Positions 44,686 to 55,061 of a stretch of 64,000 nucleotides of DNA are shown in pieces. Position 1 is the stretch's first letter; every line of letters begins with the position of its first letter. Position numbers and translations under genes: made by a program. The notes under the pieces were generated by a model that was not told the DNA's origin, did not search any database, and saw only the letters and a list, made by a program, of their open reading frames with translations. Location of the stretch: contig CM075354.1 in assembly GCA_037693485.1 (NCBI GenBank), positions 155,583,501 to 155,647,500 of the forward strand, read 5' to 3'. This stretch comes from Kitagawia praeruptora. Lineage: Eukaryota; Streptophyta; Magnoliopsida; Apiales; Apiaceae.

Positions 44686-47252
44686 AATGGTATCAGAGCA
44701 GTCCTTCCTCGGATGTGTTGGTTGCTTCATCGTTGACCCTAACATGCCACACCACTCTTTCCACTGGACAACCTTATTACGCCCTTGAATCAACTACTCC
44801 TGTAACACCCATTACTGCAATTACCGATTCTCCCGAACTTATGGATAGCCCTAGCGATGCTTCCAGTGATAAGGGGAACCAGTGGGAAGACAAACTTACT
44901 CAAATGATTGCGATAATCGAGAAGATGCAAGACAATTTTACAGACGAATCAAATTGGGTTGATAAATGTCTTGAGAGGAAATCTACTCCTGTTAATAAGA
45001 TAGTGAATGGAGTTGAATTGAATAATCCTGTTGATGATTCAGTTGTTCTGAAGATCTTTTCGAAATCTCAAAATTCTAGTTCATTTGTGGAGTACGTGGA
45101 GCTATTTATGGACAACGTATCTAGGGTCGAGAGTGCTTTTGGGAGGAAATTTCAGGATGATCTTCTCTGTTATTCCTTTGTTGTTGGGTTGAGAGGAGAA
45201 ATTCGTGAGACCTTAGAATTATGGGCACCTCGAACTCTACAAGAAGCTATTTATCTGGCTAAATTCCAGGAGTTGTTGCTTGAAGAGAGCTTATTGGTTA
45301 ATAATGCAGAGATGAAATCTGATAAGGGACTAAAAGACTTAGAATTACAGGTTGAAACTATGATTGATAAAAATGATGGTGTTAAAAAATTGTCTAGAGG
45401 AGTTTATGGAGGTGAGAAACAGATGGGTGCGGAAGTAATGCCTGCCATTGTTAATAACAAGGTGGGAGAACTTGTGGATACTCCAGTTGACAATGTAGAT
45501 GGGATTGTCATTGTACCTATTTGCATTAGTGATTTACAGAAGCAAACAACCAAGGATTGGATAATGCAAATTATCAAAGAACCTACAATTACTACAATTG
45601 CTTGTTGGTTGGGTATGAAGTCTAGCAATATTGGTGAGGAAAATTGGCCTATCTTTGATCCTGGTGGTGATGTGCGTAATACACGACTAGCATGTGTTCA
45701 TAATTTGTTCCAAAATGTGCTTGGAAGTGAGATTTTAAAAGTAGAAGAAATTACTATGGTGATTGTCATTTCAGCTTATATTCACCTTTCGAAATTTATG
45801 GAACCTGTCAACTTTTACTGTGCTCCTGGAAATTGGTTTAAAGATGAAGTCAAGTCTGATATTCAAGTCATATCTATTCAGTCATTGTCGGTTAAACTCA
45901 ATCTTGGTGAGCAAGAAGAGGTAGCCCAGTTATTAGATAAGTTTCAAATTAGGCCACTATGGAAAGCCCATGCCATTGCTGAAAAGATTTTTGTTAAAGT
46001 AATGAATGGGAAGATTGTGCTGCTTATTGCTAATGAGATGCTTACAGGTTTTAGCTTGAAATTCTTAGTTGTGGTACAACTATTGGATGAACACTCTAAG
46101 TTGAGAGAAAGTGAGATCGTGTTTCGAATGGTGAACACTTCAAGAAGTCAGGGTAAGAATGCTCAAGATATTCAAAATGAAAATAATAAAGTTACTACTG
46201 AGCTATTTAGTGGAGAGCTCATTTTGGTACAGAACATAAATGTACTGTTAGCATCCATTGTCAAGTACTTGTGCACGGTAAATTCTTTCAGTATAGTAGT
46301 ATCTCAATACCTTCCACCTGTAAACACTGATTGTGTCACTACAACATTTGAACAGAAAAGTTTTTGCTTACTAATTCTGTTGGGTTCAAGTATCAAGCAC
46401 TGGTACGAGGCACTGAAATTATGTGTCATTTATTCAAGTGCCAGAGAGTGTGTTGAACTACTAGCTGATGTAATATTCTGTACAAAATATTTCTACATTG
46501 GAGTGCTAAATACCAACCAAGGTTGTAGCTACTACAGAAATGCTCTTTATTGTTACCTCCGAGAAGTGGAAAATGATCCCAAGGATGATGTTGTCAGGAA
46601 CCAGCTGGGTATATTGTTGTTCCCCATGGATTTAATGAGGATCATCTTGAGGGCACGTAAGAAAGAGAAGATTTTGCATGTGAAGAATACCACTACACAG
46701 CCACAACCAATATTGTTTTCTGCAAGAGGTATAGCTCAGCTTAAACCCGAACATTTTTGGTTAAGTTTTAAATACAAAAGAAAAGTAGTATATGCTGAAT
46801 TTATAGAGGAAGTGGTTTCAAAGGAGGAGAAAAGCCTATACACAAATCGCGATGTATGTTGTGGCTTTATGTGGACTAGTGAAAGTATCAGAGCAAGTTC
46901 TTCTGGCTTGTTAATGCTTTTAATTTGGTACCGGGAATGTACATGTTGGGTCAATACATCTGTCCAGTATGCAAAAAAATTGAGGGTAGCCATGTATGTT
47001 TACTTCTGCATTTTTGAAGTTGTAAGGGATTTTAAAGTGTTGCATGAATCGCAAGACTGGCACTACCTGGTAGTTCACACAATGAGTCAACCTTTTAAGG
47101 TGTACGCTAAATTGGACAACAATGAGAATGCTGGTGCAATTATTGTCAAACGATTGGTCCATGTTTGGTATTGGAGTTATGCAGTGTTCGTGTTTGATCC
47201 AGGAGATTTTGTGACCATTGCGATTTGTATCTCAAGTGTGAATGATCCTTGA
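44598..47252 (+). CDS. unknown 884-aa protein of an LTR element, gag-like N-terminal region
   Basis: The first ATG is at 44598 inside the 5' LTR. The frame crosses the LTR end and the primer-binding site, which is translated as KWYQS, and stops at 47252, 29 bases before the 3' LTR. Residues about 140-235 resemble a Ty3-type capsid helix region (FVEYVELFMDNVSRVES, then CYSFVVGLRGEIRETL, then TLQEAIYLAKFQELLLEE). No zinc knuckle, aspartic protease, YxDD, integrase HHCC/DDE or RNase H motif is visible in the remaining 640 residues, which contain hydrophobic stretches (SFSIVVSQYLPP; FCLLILLGSS; LLMLLIWY) and many cysteines. There is no internal stop although the sequence has no recognisable function. 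It may be structural, a fusion of captured pieces, or open by recency alone. Confidence 0.75.
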   Translation: MSFPSYYPIIPISYVENPIIVDDNQAVGYKWYQSSPSSDVLVASSLTLTCHTTLSTGQPYYALESTTPVTPITAITDSPELMDSPSDASSDKGNQWEDKLTQMIAIIEKMQDNFTDESNWVDKCLERKSTPVNKIVNGVELNNPVDDSVVLKIFSKSQNSSSFVEYVELFMDNVSRVESAFGRKFQDDLLCYSFVVGLRGEIRETLELWAPRTLQEAIYLAKFQELLLEESLLVNNAEMKSDKGLKDLELQVETMIDKNDGVKKLSRGVYGGEKQMGAEVMPAIVNNKVGELVDTPVDNVDGIVIVPICISDLQKQTTKDWIMQIIKEPTITTIACWLGMKSSNIGEENWPIFDPGGDVRNTRLACVHNLFQNVLGSEILKVEEITMVIVISAYIHLSKFMEPVNFYCAPGNWFKDEVKSDIQVISIQSLSVKLNLGEQEEVAQLLDKFQIRPLWKAHAIAEKIFVKVMNGKIVLLIANEMLTGFSLKFLVVVQLLDEHSKLRESEIVFRMVNTSRSQGKNAQDIQNENNKVTTELFSGELILVQNINVLLASIVKYLCTVNSFSIVVSQYLPPVNTDCVTTTFEQKSFCLLILLGSSIKHWYEALKLCVIYSSARECVELLADVIFCTKYFYIGVLNTNQGCSYYRNALYCYLREVENDPKDDVVRNQLGILLFPMDLMRIILRARKKEKILHVKNTTTQPQPILFSARGIAQLKPEHFWLSFKYKRKVVYAEFIEEVVSKEEKSLYTNRDVCCGFMWTSESIRASSSGLLMLLIWYRECTCWVNTSVQYAKKLRVAMYVYFCIFEVVRDFKVLHESQDWHYLVVHTMSQPFKVYAKLDNNENAGAIIVKRLVHVWYWSYAVFVFDPGDFVTIAICISSVNDP
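44688..44699 (+). other. primer-binding site of the 3.4 kb element
   Basis: TGGTATCAGAGC, exact initiator tRNA-Met type, two bases after the LTR and inside the reading frame. Confidence 0.93.
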
Positions 47253-47267
47253 GGACAAGGATGTTTT

Positions 47268-47281
47268 TAAGGAAAAGGGAA
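47268..47281 (+). other. polypurine tract of the 3.4 kb element
   Basis: TAAGGAAAAGGGAA-type purine run directly before the 3' LTR, primer for plus-strand synthesis. Confidence 0.8.
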
Positions 47282-47686
47282 TGTAACGAATGGATCATTT
47301 CGGAAGCAAATATAGTCTTGGGCCAGGAAGCTGTTATAACAACATTGGACCGCTTATTTATTAAAGACAAAAAGCCCAACTCGGCCCAATCAACTCTACT
47401 TGACTATAAATCAGATTCTTGACAGAAGGAAGAAGTATCGAAGAAGAAACATTGTTTTCATTTCATTTCAGTATTGTATTTCCTTTCCTTGTTTTACAAT
47501 TTGTAATTTCAATTCCAGTACTCCTTTCGATTCAATTCTGTTCTTGCACTTTTAATTCCATCTTATCATTTCAATTATCAGTTTTATGTTTATTTACGAT
47601 GTCATTTCCGAGTTATTATCCCATTATTCCGATTTCTTATGTTGAGAATCCAATTATTGTCGACGATAATCAAGCTGTTGGTTACA
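47282..47686 (+). repeat. 3' LTR of the 3.4 kb element
   Basis: 405 bp, no difference from the 5' LTR found by eye. It repeats the start codon and first 29 codons of the giant ORF. Confidence 0.95.
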
Positions 47687-47691
47687 GATCT

Positions 47692-48554
47692 CTTGCCTGA
47701 GAATACACATGCTGAGCGTCGTTCTCCGCCGTGGAATTCCAGTTTTCTCCTTCATTACCAGTACGTAGCCATCTAGCACCTATCTGTTTAGTCTGGCGCC
47801 TGAATGGGGCTCTCATCCATGCTCCATAAGGCTTGGTTATCTCGTTCTCTGGTGTGTCAAACAAACGTCCACAGAATTTTTCTGAGTGTCCGATCAACCC
47901 ACAAATAAAACAAAAAGTAGGAACATTTTCGTATTTAAATGTGATCCATAGCCAATCATCAACAGTTTTTCTGATCTTCATTCTCCTCTTTAATGGTTTG
48001 GCTAGATCGATTCTGACTCTTACCCTCATATACTCTTTCCAGACACCTCCAAAATTATTAGGACATGATTCAATATGCTTCCCAATGAAATTTCCGACTT
48101 CTGTGATAATTCTCTCAGACATGAATCCCACTTTCAAATCATGTATTTGCACCCACAAATCCAGTGTATTAAGAGAAGCACAGCGTGGATTATCTCCATC
48201 TTTCATTCGATTAATGATAAGAGCTCTCCTATTGAAAGACCAGGGGCTACCAGCGATGACTCTCTTAATATCAATTTCATGATAAAATTGAAACAAAAAA
48301 AGATTGGCATCCAGCTCCTTTATGAATACTCCTTTTCCAGGTTTCCACAATGATGCTAGAGTTTGCTGCATTGCCGGAAAATCCAATACTCCCTCTGTAA
48401 TGAATCTACCAACCAAACATAACTTTGCATCAAAGCCAGCGAAGATTTCATTCTGCCCAATATCTTCTCCAACCTCAATTGCCAATCCTTCTTCTTCCTC
48501 CTCTTCCAACGTGATGCTATTCATAGCTTGTATTATGTTACTTGTTGATGCCAT
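47692..48554 (-). pseudogene. LINE ORF1, N-terminal part: DUF4283-like domain and zinc knuckle
   Basis: The ATG at 48554 starts MASTSNIIQAMNS. It has the DUF4283 core (LVGRFITEG, then WKPGKGVFIKEL, then VIAGSPWSFNRRALIINR) and the CCHC knuckle CFICGLIGHSEKFC. ORF1 proteins of this type bind the LINE RNA in the ribonucleoprotein. A start at 48632 is also open but adds a weak leader. The frame is interrupted by the 3.4 kb LTR element and resumes at 44275. Confidence 0.92.
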
Positions 48555-48638
48555 GGTACAATGACCAAAACGATAAATGACTAACTGGACAAAACTTGAG
48601 AGACTATCAGACCATGTCAATAGACAAGACAACTGGAC

Positions 48639-48654
48639 GGCTCGAAGAATACTT
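48639..48654. repeat. LINE target-site duplication, 5' side
   Basis: Exact copy of 26298-26313. Confidence 0.93.
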
Positions 48655-48766
48655 AAATCTACTTCATATGGTTAAAAGAAGACCGAGCATAGGCTGTTGG
48701 GTCTACCCTGCGGCAGGAACGCCCAGGCCGCACCAGGGAGAATTAAGAGTAACTCACTTTGATTTA

Positions 48767-48986
48767 GGGGTGTTTAGGAATTTGGTGAGCGTATTTTCCA
48801 GAAAAGTTGACTTATTTAAGAAATAAGTTAAGATTTTTAGCTTTTTACTAAAAAAAACACTTTTTTTACAATTTATGAAATCTTAAATATACATTAAATA
48901 TTTGTATAAAAAAATTTATAAAAATATGAAATTTTTACCGAAAATATGTCCATAATGACTTATTTTAAGGTGAACCAAACAACACC
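48767..48986. mobile_element. Harbinger-type MITE
   Basis: The left end GGGGTGTTTAGG and the inverted right end GGTGTTGTTTGG are flanked by TTA on both sides. The interior AAAAGTTGACTTATTTAAGAAATAAG is shared with 26150-26210. Confidence 0.7.
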
Positions 48987-49443
48987 TTAATCTTTTTTCT
49001 TGAAAGATATTAATTTATTAATGCCAATATTTCTTGAAATTGTTGAAGAAAAAAGTGATAACAAATTCGACAAAAATTATAAAAGAATTAAGGTCCAGAA
49101 ATTGTAGTTTATTACGAATGAAATAAGAATATAGGGAAGTATAAACATGCATGCATGGCGAAGTTAGATGGGTGAATGTAAAGTATGTAACCAATGCCCA
49201 AATCTGTAAGGTCACAACTACAATTTTAATGCATACTACAATTACATGCATGCATCATGCATGACAAACTTTTGAATGCATTTCTCAATTCCAGATAAGT
49301 TCAATGCATGTAAAAGTTTCATATTAAATTTTCTTCCAACTTTCGATCGAAAAGACTCTTCGAAAGGTATGAGCCTGATATAAATTCTGTATTGTCAGCT
49401 TACTATATTATTCAAACCTATCTGATTGATAACTAGTATTATG
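48987..49443. other. intergenic stretch
   Basis: No gene is seen. It holds several ATGCATGC-type palindromes (49147-49270) and AT-rich sequence. Confidence 0.5.
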
Positions 49444-49453
49444 GAGCAAACAC

Positions 49454-49645
49454 TCTGTTGTAGAAATCGGCCGATTTCTGAAAAATCGCCGATAAATCGG
49501 CCAAAAATCGGTCAAAATTTTGGAACCGATTTGGCCGATTTTTCAAAAATCGCCGATAAATCGCTGATTTTTCAACCGAATCACCCGATAAATCGTAAAT
49601 CGATACCTCAACCGAATAGTTCCGATTTCCGAAATCTGCAACACT
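49454..49645. mobile_element. MITE built of AAATCGGCCGATTT-type repeats
   Basis: A 10-bp duplication GAGCAAACAC flanks it (49444-49453, 49646-49655). The ends TGTTGTAGAAATCGG and, inverted, TGTTGCAGATTTCGG match. The interior repeats GATAAATCG and GCCGATTTTTC on both strands, which creates frames on both strands without meaning. Mutator- or hAT-like. Confidence 0.75.
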
Positions 49646-49655
49646 GAGCAAACAC

Positions 49656-49891
49656 AACAAAAGGTGAATTTATAGATTACTTCCTAATGAGAAAACAAGA
49701 TATGCAACTACACTCCTAAAATGACTCAACAACTCCCTCAATTATAGGACACTCCACAATCTGTGGGAACAGAGAGATATCACCACAAACTGTGGTAACA
49801 AACCAGATCACTTAGACAAAATAGTGATTCTTTCATTTTTGGTTGTACTAAAAAATTGAATTCGAGTATATATGGTACTTGATATCAATAA
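49656..49891. other. short intergenic spacer
   Basis: No feature seen except two similar phrases, CACAATCTGTGGGAACA and CACAAACTGTGGTAACA. Confidence 0.4.
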
Positions 49892-51590
49892 TCAATAACC
49901 TTTATTAATAAGCGAAACCTCTTTTTAATGGTACCACTTTTTTGGTTCCATCATATTTTGGTTTCACCCCTATTTACTATTCTTTTGGTTTCACCCCTAA
50001 ACTCCTATTTCAACTAGAATTCTATGTTGTTTTTTTAATTAAAAAATAAAAAACCTATTATAACTATAATTCTATTTTTCGTGTGATTTTTTTTTGAAAT
50101 TTTTACACAGGTTTTTTTTACCAGATTCGATAATGAATAGTCAGTTACATGAATTAACTCAATTTGCTTTTGTACAGCTTTTCTATTTGAATGGTATTCT
50201 CACTATATTTTTCTGTGGAATTGTAATGTCTCACACTCTCACTACACCTGGCACAATGTCAACTAGAGTTTAAGGATCAAAACCAAAGTATGTAAAGGAT
50301 CAAAACCAAAGTATGTATGTAATATGCATATATAGCTTTAGGATTCATGTGTCTGAGAATGATTTCAGGTTACTATTTGAGGTTAAAAGATTGGTTTTCT
50401 CTATAGCTTTATACAGATTCGATAATGAATAGTCAGTTACATGAATTAACTCAATTTGCTTTTGTACAGAATTTGCTTTTATACAGATTCGATAATGAAT
50501 AGTCAGTTACATGAATTAACTCAATTTGCTTTTCTATTTGAATGATATTCTCACTATATTTTTCTGTGGAATTGTAATGTCTCACACTCTCACTACACCT
50601 GGCACAATATCAATTAGAGTTTAAGGATCAAAACCAAAGTATGTAAAGGATCAAAACCAAAGTATGTCTGTAATATGCATATATAGCTTTAGGATTCATG
50701 TGTGAGGATGATTTCAGGTTACTATTTGAGGTTAAAAGATTGGTTTTCTCTATAGCTTTATTATTAATATAAAAATTGGCTTCTTATTAATCTTTCAAGT
50801 TATTCAATTTTGGTTTCACCCCAAACTCCTATTTCTACTAGAATTCTATGTTGTTTTTTAAATTAAAAAATAAAAAATCTAAATCTATTTTAATTGGAAT
50901 AAGTTTAAAAAATAATGACTCAATAACCTTTATTAATAAGCGAAACCCCTTTTTAATGGTACCAATTTTTTGGTTCCACCATATTTTGGTTTCACCCCTA
51001 TTTACTATTCTTTTGGTTTCACCCTAGTTAAACTCTTATTTCAACTAGAATTCTATGTTGTTTTTTTAATTAAAAAATAAAAAACCTATTATAACTATAA
51101 TTCTATTTTTCGTGTGATTTTTTTTTGAAATTTTTACACAGGTTTTTTTTCCAAGATTCGATAATGAATAGTCAGTTACATGAATTAACTCAATTTGCTT
51201 TTGTACAGCTTTTTTATTTGAATGGTATTCTCACTATATTTTTCTGTGGAATTGTAATGTCTCACACTCTCACTACACCTGTCAACTAGAGTTTAAGGAT
51301 CAAAACCAAAGTATGTAAAGGATCAAAACCAAAGTATGTCTGTAATATGCATATATAGCTTTAGGATTCATGTGTCTGAGGATGATTTCAGGTTATTATT
51401 TGAGGTTAAAAGATTGGTTTTCTCTATAGCTTTATTATTAATATAAAAATTGACTTCTTATTAATCTTTCAAGTTATTCAATTTTGGTTTCACCCCAAAC
51501 TCCTATTTCTACTGGAATTCTATGTTGTTTTTTAAATTAAAAAATATAAAATCTAAATCTATTTTAATTGGAATAAGTTTAAAAAATAAT
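49892..51590. repeat. tandem duplication of the Helitron 5' part
   Basis: The segment from the 5' terminus recurs at 50920 (CAATAACCTTTATTAATAAG) and runs again to about 51590. Inside, a block starting GATTCGATAATGAATAGTC occurs at about 50125, 50415, 50484 and 51155, and the GGATCAAAACCAAAGTATGTA phrase is doubled each time. Confidence 0.85.
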
Positions 51591-52429
51591 GACTTTGAGT
51601 AATAAGTTTTAAATGGTATGAGTTTTAAAAAAAATTGCAAAAAATGATTTGGAACATGTGTTTGTATTTTATTTTGGACCAACTAACGAAAATTAAGTAA
51701 TAAAAACCTAATTTCGATACTTAAATTTTAATATTAAACCTTATTATGTATTTTTATAAATAAAAACAATTAATTGAGAATAAAAAAGTGAAAATAATTA
51801 AAAATTAAAGGTACAAATAGATACCAAAAATATTAATATTTCGTTTCAAATATATAATATAAATAAAAAATAATGTCAAATAAATGTAATAGACACGTAA
51901 AAATTTAAAGATTATCTATATATTATAAATTGCTGGATAACCCTTTCCTCAGGTTTGGGACCCATATTTAGGTTTGATAGATATCCATGACCCATTATAG
52001 TAGTAAATTGTATGCTTAGTATTAGGTTCGGGATCCGTTTATATTACCCATCCAGTTACATGATATGATCCATATTTTAAAAACTAAAAATAAATGTGAA
52101 AAAGGCAATCGACTAATTGCCATTAATTTTATTATATTAATGTGAAAAAAGCAATCGATTAATTACCATTAATTTTATCATGTTAATCGACTAATTACCA
52201 TTAATTATAACGTGTTTTAATTGGAAAAGAAATATTAATGGTGGAAAGATATGATACTGTTTCTAAAAGGTAATATCTAGACTTTATTTGAGGTGTATTT
52301 ATTTTTCTTATTAATAATTGTAAGATTTGTTGTAAATTAAAAAGGTAATGTGTTTTAATTGTAAAGGAAATATTAATGATTGAAAGATATGATACGATTG
52401 ATATTTTTAGATGGTTGTTAACAAATGAT

Positions 52430-52820
52430 TTTGATTGGTTATAATTATAATGGGAATGATTTTGATTGGTTATAATTATAATGGCCCGCCAGGGCCTTCC
52501 AATTTAAATATTCCAAAATGCCAAATAATTATTTTTTTCACAAAACATAAATTATTTTCTTGCCAATGGGAATGATTTTGATTGGTTATAATTATAATGG
52601 GCCCGCTAGGACCTTCCAATTTAAATATTCCAAAATGCCAAATAATTATTTCCTTCACAAAACACAAATTTTTTTCTTGCAAAACATTATTTCCTTTTTA
52701 ACAATTGACAATTTTTCTTGGCATTTGTTATTATTATTGTCATCCAATTAAAACAATAACAATTGTCAATTATAATTATAATGGGCCCGCCAGGGCCATC
52801 CAATTAAAACATTCTTGCCA
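52430..52820. repeat. two and a half copies of a GGCCCGCCAGGGCC MITE-like unit
   Basis: A unit of about 118 bp (TTATAATTATAATGG(G)CCCGC[C/T]AGG, then ATTCCAAAATGCCAAATAA) occurs at about 52450-52565 and 52567-52683, with a partial at 52768-52815. The related complete MITE sits at 62770-62960. Confidence 0.75.
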
Positions 52821-53525
52821 AAAATTATTTCCTTCCACAAATTTTAAATTATTTAAATTTTGTTTAATGATAACAAATTACTTAAATAAATTATTTTAAT
52901 TTATTAAAAATAAATAAACAATTTATTTTAATAAATAATGTATTTTTTAATTTTTTGTGTTAATCCACGTGTCTCTGTGTTGTGTGTATCTATGACTTTA
53001 ATGTATTTACTTTTTTTTTTGAAACAATATTTTTACTTAAAATTTAACTTTAAATTGATTGAGAGCATACTAACTTCATTTTTTTTTTCCGTATTATGAT
53101 TTAGTTGTTTTAATTTATTCCTTTTATCTACTACAGTTATAAAACATGATATAGTTCAAACTACTAAAATATTGTTACAATGTTCAATTTTTTTATCTTT
53201 CTAAAATTGATTATTTTATTAATAATTTGTTATACTAATTGTAATTTAAAATATCAAAACACCTCATGTTCTTCAAGAAATTAATATATTTAACTATTAA
53301 AGTAGGCAACTTTTTAGTACTACTATCATTTTTCATTTCTACATTATAAAATTACACATAATTTATTAAAATTTAAAATAAATTTTATTTAAAATATGAA
53401 CTCCCGTGTGCGAAGCACGGGCATTAAACTAGTTATTAATAGAAATTGAATCATTTTAAAAAATAAACTCGGCCCGTGCTTCGCACGGGTTATCAACTAG
53501 TATTAATTGAATTCTGGTTTTATGC

Positions 53526-53739
53526 ATCGATTGCTTGGCTCAGGTGCGTGTACAAGCAATTTTTGGACTTCCACTGTTCTGTCAAGATACTCCGAAATAT
53601 ATTCCTAAGCTCGTTGATGTGCTAGGTTAGCTGCCTCCAGCAGGTAATATGTTCAACTCATTTTTTAAATTGTTCAAACTGTTACCTTACTGTAAACTCT
53701 CTTTTATTTCAGGAGAGTATGTGGAGCGTGATGCAGTCC
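53526..53739 (+). pseudogene. API5-like (apoptosis inhibitor 5) gene fragment
   Basis: Exon-like 53526-53643 reads LAQVRVQAIFGLPLFCQDTP and KYIPKLVDVLG. After an intron with a GTAATA donor and a TTTCAG acceptor, 53713-53739 reads GEYVERDAVQ in the matching phase. This is the plant API5 HEAT-like region (VRVQAIRGLPLFCKDTPE ... ERDAVHKAL). A TAG lies after VLG, and the sequence after ERDAVQ no longer matches, so it is a dead fragment. It starts 25 bases after a Helitron 3' end. Confidence 0.75.
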
Positions 53740-54453
53740 AGACTCCAGATTTCGCTTTTCACAATATTGTGCCTGGCTGTGAAAAGTAAGTTTATTGGAG
53801 ATGGTGGCTGAGAGCTTTTTAGATTCTAGATGATAATTTGTAATAGGAGATAGGGTTTTTTTTGGAGGAACAGACTTTACGAAAGTTATATATGCTCTTC
53901 TGTCAAACATGATTAAGGATTTAACTGAAAATATTGGGACTGCCTTAAACTTCCGTGTAATATATTTTGTTATAAGTTATAACTAGCTTTGTGCATGCTC
54001 TAGATTACAATTATTTATTGTTCATATCTTCGCAACAATTATTGTGAGTAAATAGAATTTATGCAATACCTGATCATGACATGCAAATGATAATTCTGGT
54101 TAAATTAAATCTGTTTATATTTTACGCTATGTTTTGTTCTGTTAAAGCAAACTTGAACGATATGTAATAAATTGATCAATGTTAAGATCAAAACCGTACT
54201 TCGAAATATAAATATATAGATTTAACATGGATGAATACAGAGATACATACAAGTATTAATTACATAATAATAAATGCATATTAGTTCATATTAGTTATTA
54301 TTATATAATAAATATGTTAGTGTTCCAATACCCAAATAGCCCCCGGAAATATAACATAGATATAATTAGTATGGGTAAATATAACTTTTTATATGAATAA
54401 ATTTGCTCATGGAAGCCCCCCCCATTTGCTCTATTATATATATATATATAAAT
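53740..54453. other. intergenic, AT-rich
   Basis: No supported gene or element ends. It may include intron sequence of the API5-like fragment. Confidence 0.4.
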
Positions 54454-55010
54454 AGGCAAGTGCTCAAATACAAACCATTCTTAAAATACAAACCTACAAA
54501 CCAACACTAAATTAATTATATTTCATCTATTCTAAGGTTTCCGCCAAGGGTACCTTCACAAAAAATGCTTAAAATAATTGGCTCTATCCAACAAAAAAAT
54601 AAAAAAATTTCAAAAAAAAAAAAAAATCTTGCCGTGGAAATGCGAAGCATTTAAGACAGTAAACGGATGAGTTAGGTAGTCATGAGGGCCGAAGGCTCTC
54701 GACACACCCGTCAATCGTCTATTGCCTTTACCATTGATTGCCATTCCTTACAACTTTAGAATGATAAAGGCGCGAAGCGCCGTACAAGAAGGTGCGAAGC
54801 ACCGTTAACCAGTGAAATCCACTGCCACGTCATCACGTGAACAGTGAATTTTTTTTTATTTTTTATTTTTTTTTGTTGGATAGAGCCAATTATTTTAAGC
54901 ATTTTTTGTATTGGGGTACCCCTAGTTTGGTCATTAGATTAGCTTGAAATATTAGATTATGCTTGGTTTGTAGGTTTGTATTTTAAGGAGGTTTGTATTG
55001 GAGTAGCCCT
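54454..55010. mobile_element. nested foldback MITEs
   Basis: The outer arms are similar (CAAATACAAACC ... AAAATACAAACCTACAAACC inverted at 55000-54960). Inside lies a second inverted pair, TGCTTAAAATAATTGGCTCTATCCAAC, at about 54565-54591 and 54875-54901. The centre holds GCGAAGCGCC and GTGCGAAGCACCG palindromes. A related nest is at 60898-61257. Confidence 0.65.
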
Positions 55011-55011
55011 C

Positions 55012-55061
<50 letters not shown>

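Larger units (their letters stand above)
44281..47686 (+). mobile_element. 3.4 kb non-autonomous LTR retrotransposon with one giant ORF
   Basis: The LTRs (44281-44685, 47282-47686) are both 405 bp and look identical. The duplication GATCT flanks the element (44276-44280, 47687-47691). PBS TGGTATCAGAGC is at 44688 and a purine tract AAGGAAAAGGGA ends at 47281. There is no protease, RT, RNase H or integrase motif. The internal region is one frame of 884 codons starting in the LTR. It is too long and coding for a TRIM and lacks pol, so the closest known class is the gag-only non-autonomous LTR elements (TR-GAG type). It is the only + strand insertion of the three. Confidence 0.95.
26314..48638 (-). 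mobile_element. L1-type LINE split by three LTR retrotransposons
   Basis: The 16-bp duplication at 26298-26313 and 48639-48654 brackets a minus-strand LINE. In order it has a 5' leader, ORF1 (DUF4283-like and zinc knuckle), a 4-base ATGA overlap, ORF2 (APE-type endonuclease, reverse transcriptase, zf-RVT, RNase H) and a short poly(A). Removing the insertions at 30230-38886, 39143-43990 and 44281-47686, each with one copy of its 5-bp duplication, leaves about 5.4 kb, normal for a full-length plant L1. Reading frames continue exactly across all three breakpoints. ORF2 itself has two in-frame stops and one frameshift, so the LINE is dead. Confidence 0.93.
49892..53500 (+). mobile_element. Helitron with duplicated 5' part
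   Basis: The 5' end TCAATAACCTTTATTAATAA follows A. The 3' end has the hairpin CCCGTGCTTCGCACGGG and then TTATCAACTAG followed by T. No RepHel is seen. A second 3' end (GTGCGAAGCACGGGC, then ATTAAACTAG, T) at 53432 suggests another Helitron nested near the end, with a possible 5' end TCTATATATTATAAATTG at 51915. Confidence 0.8.

Noticed and set aside
45404..47162. Minus-strand frames opposite the giant ORF
   Set aside because: Shadows of the + strand coding frame, short and without motifs.
48691..48740. Possible organelle-derived DNA (GGGTCTACCCTGCGGCAGGAACGC)
   Set aside because: GC-rich and unlike its surroundings, but too short to assign to any plastid or mitochondrial gene.
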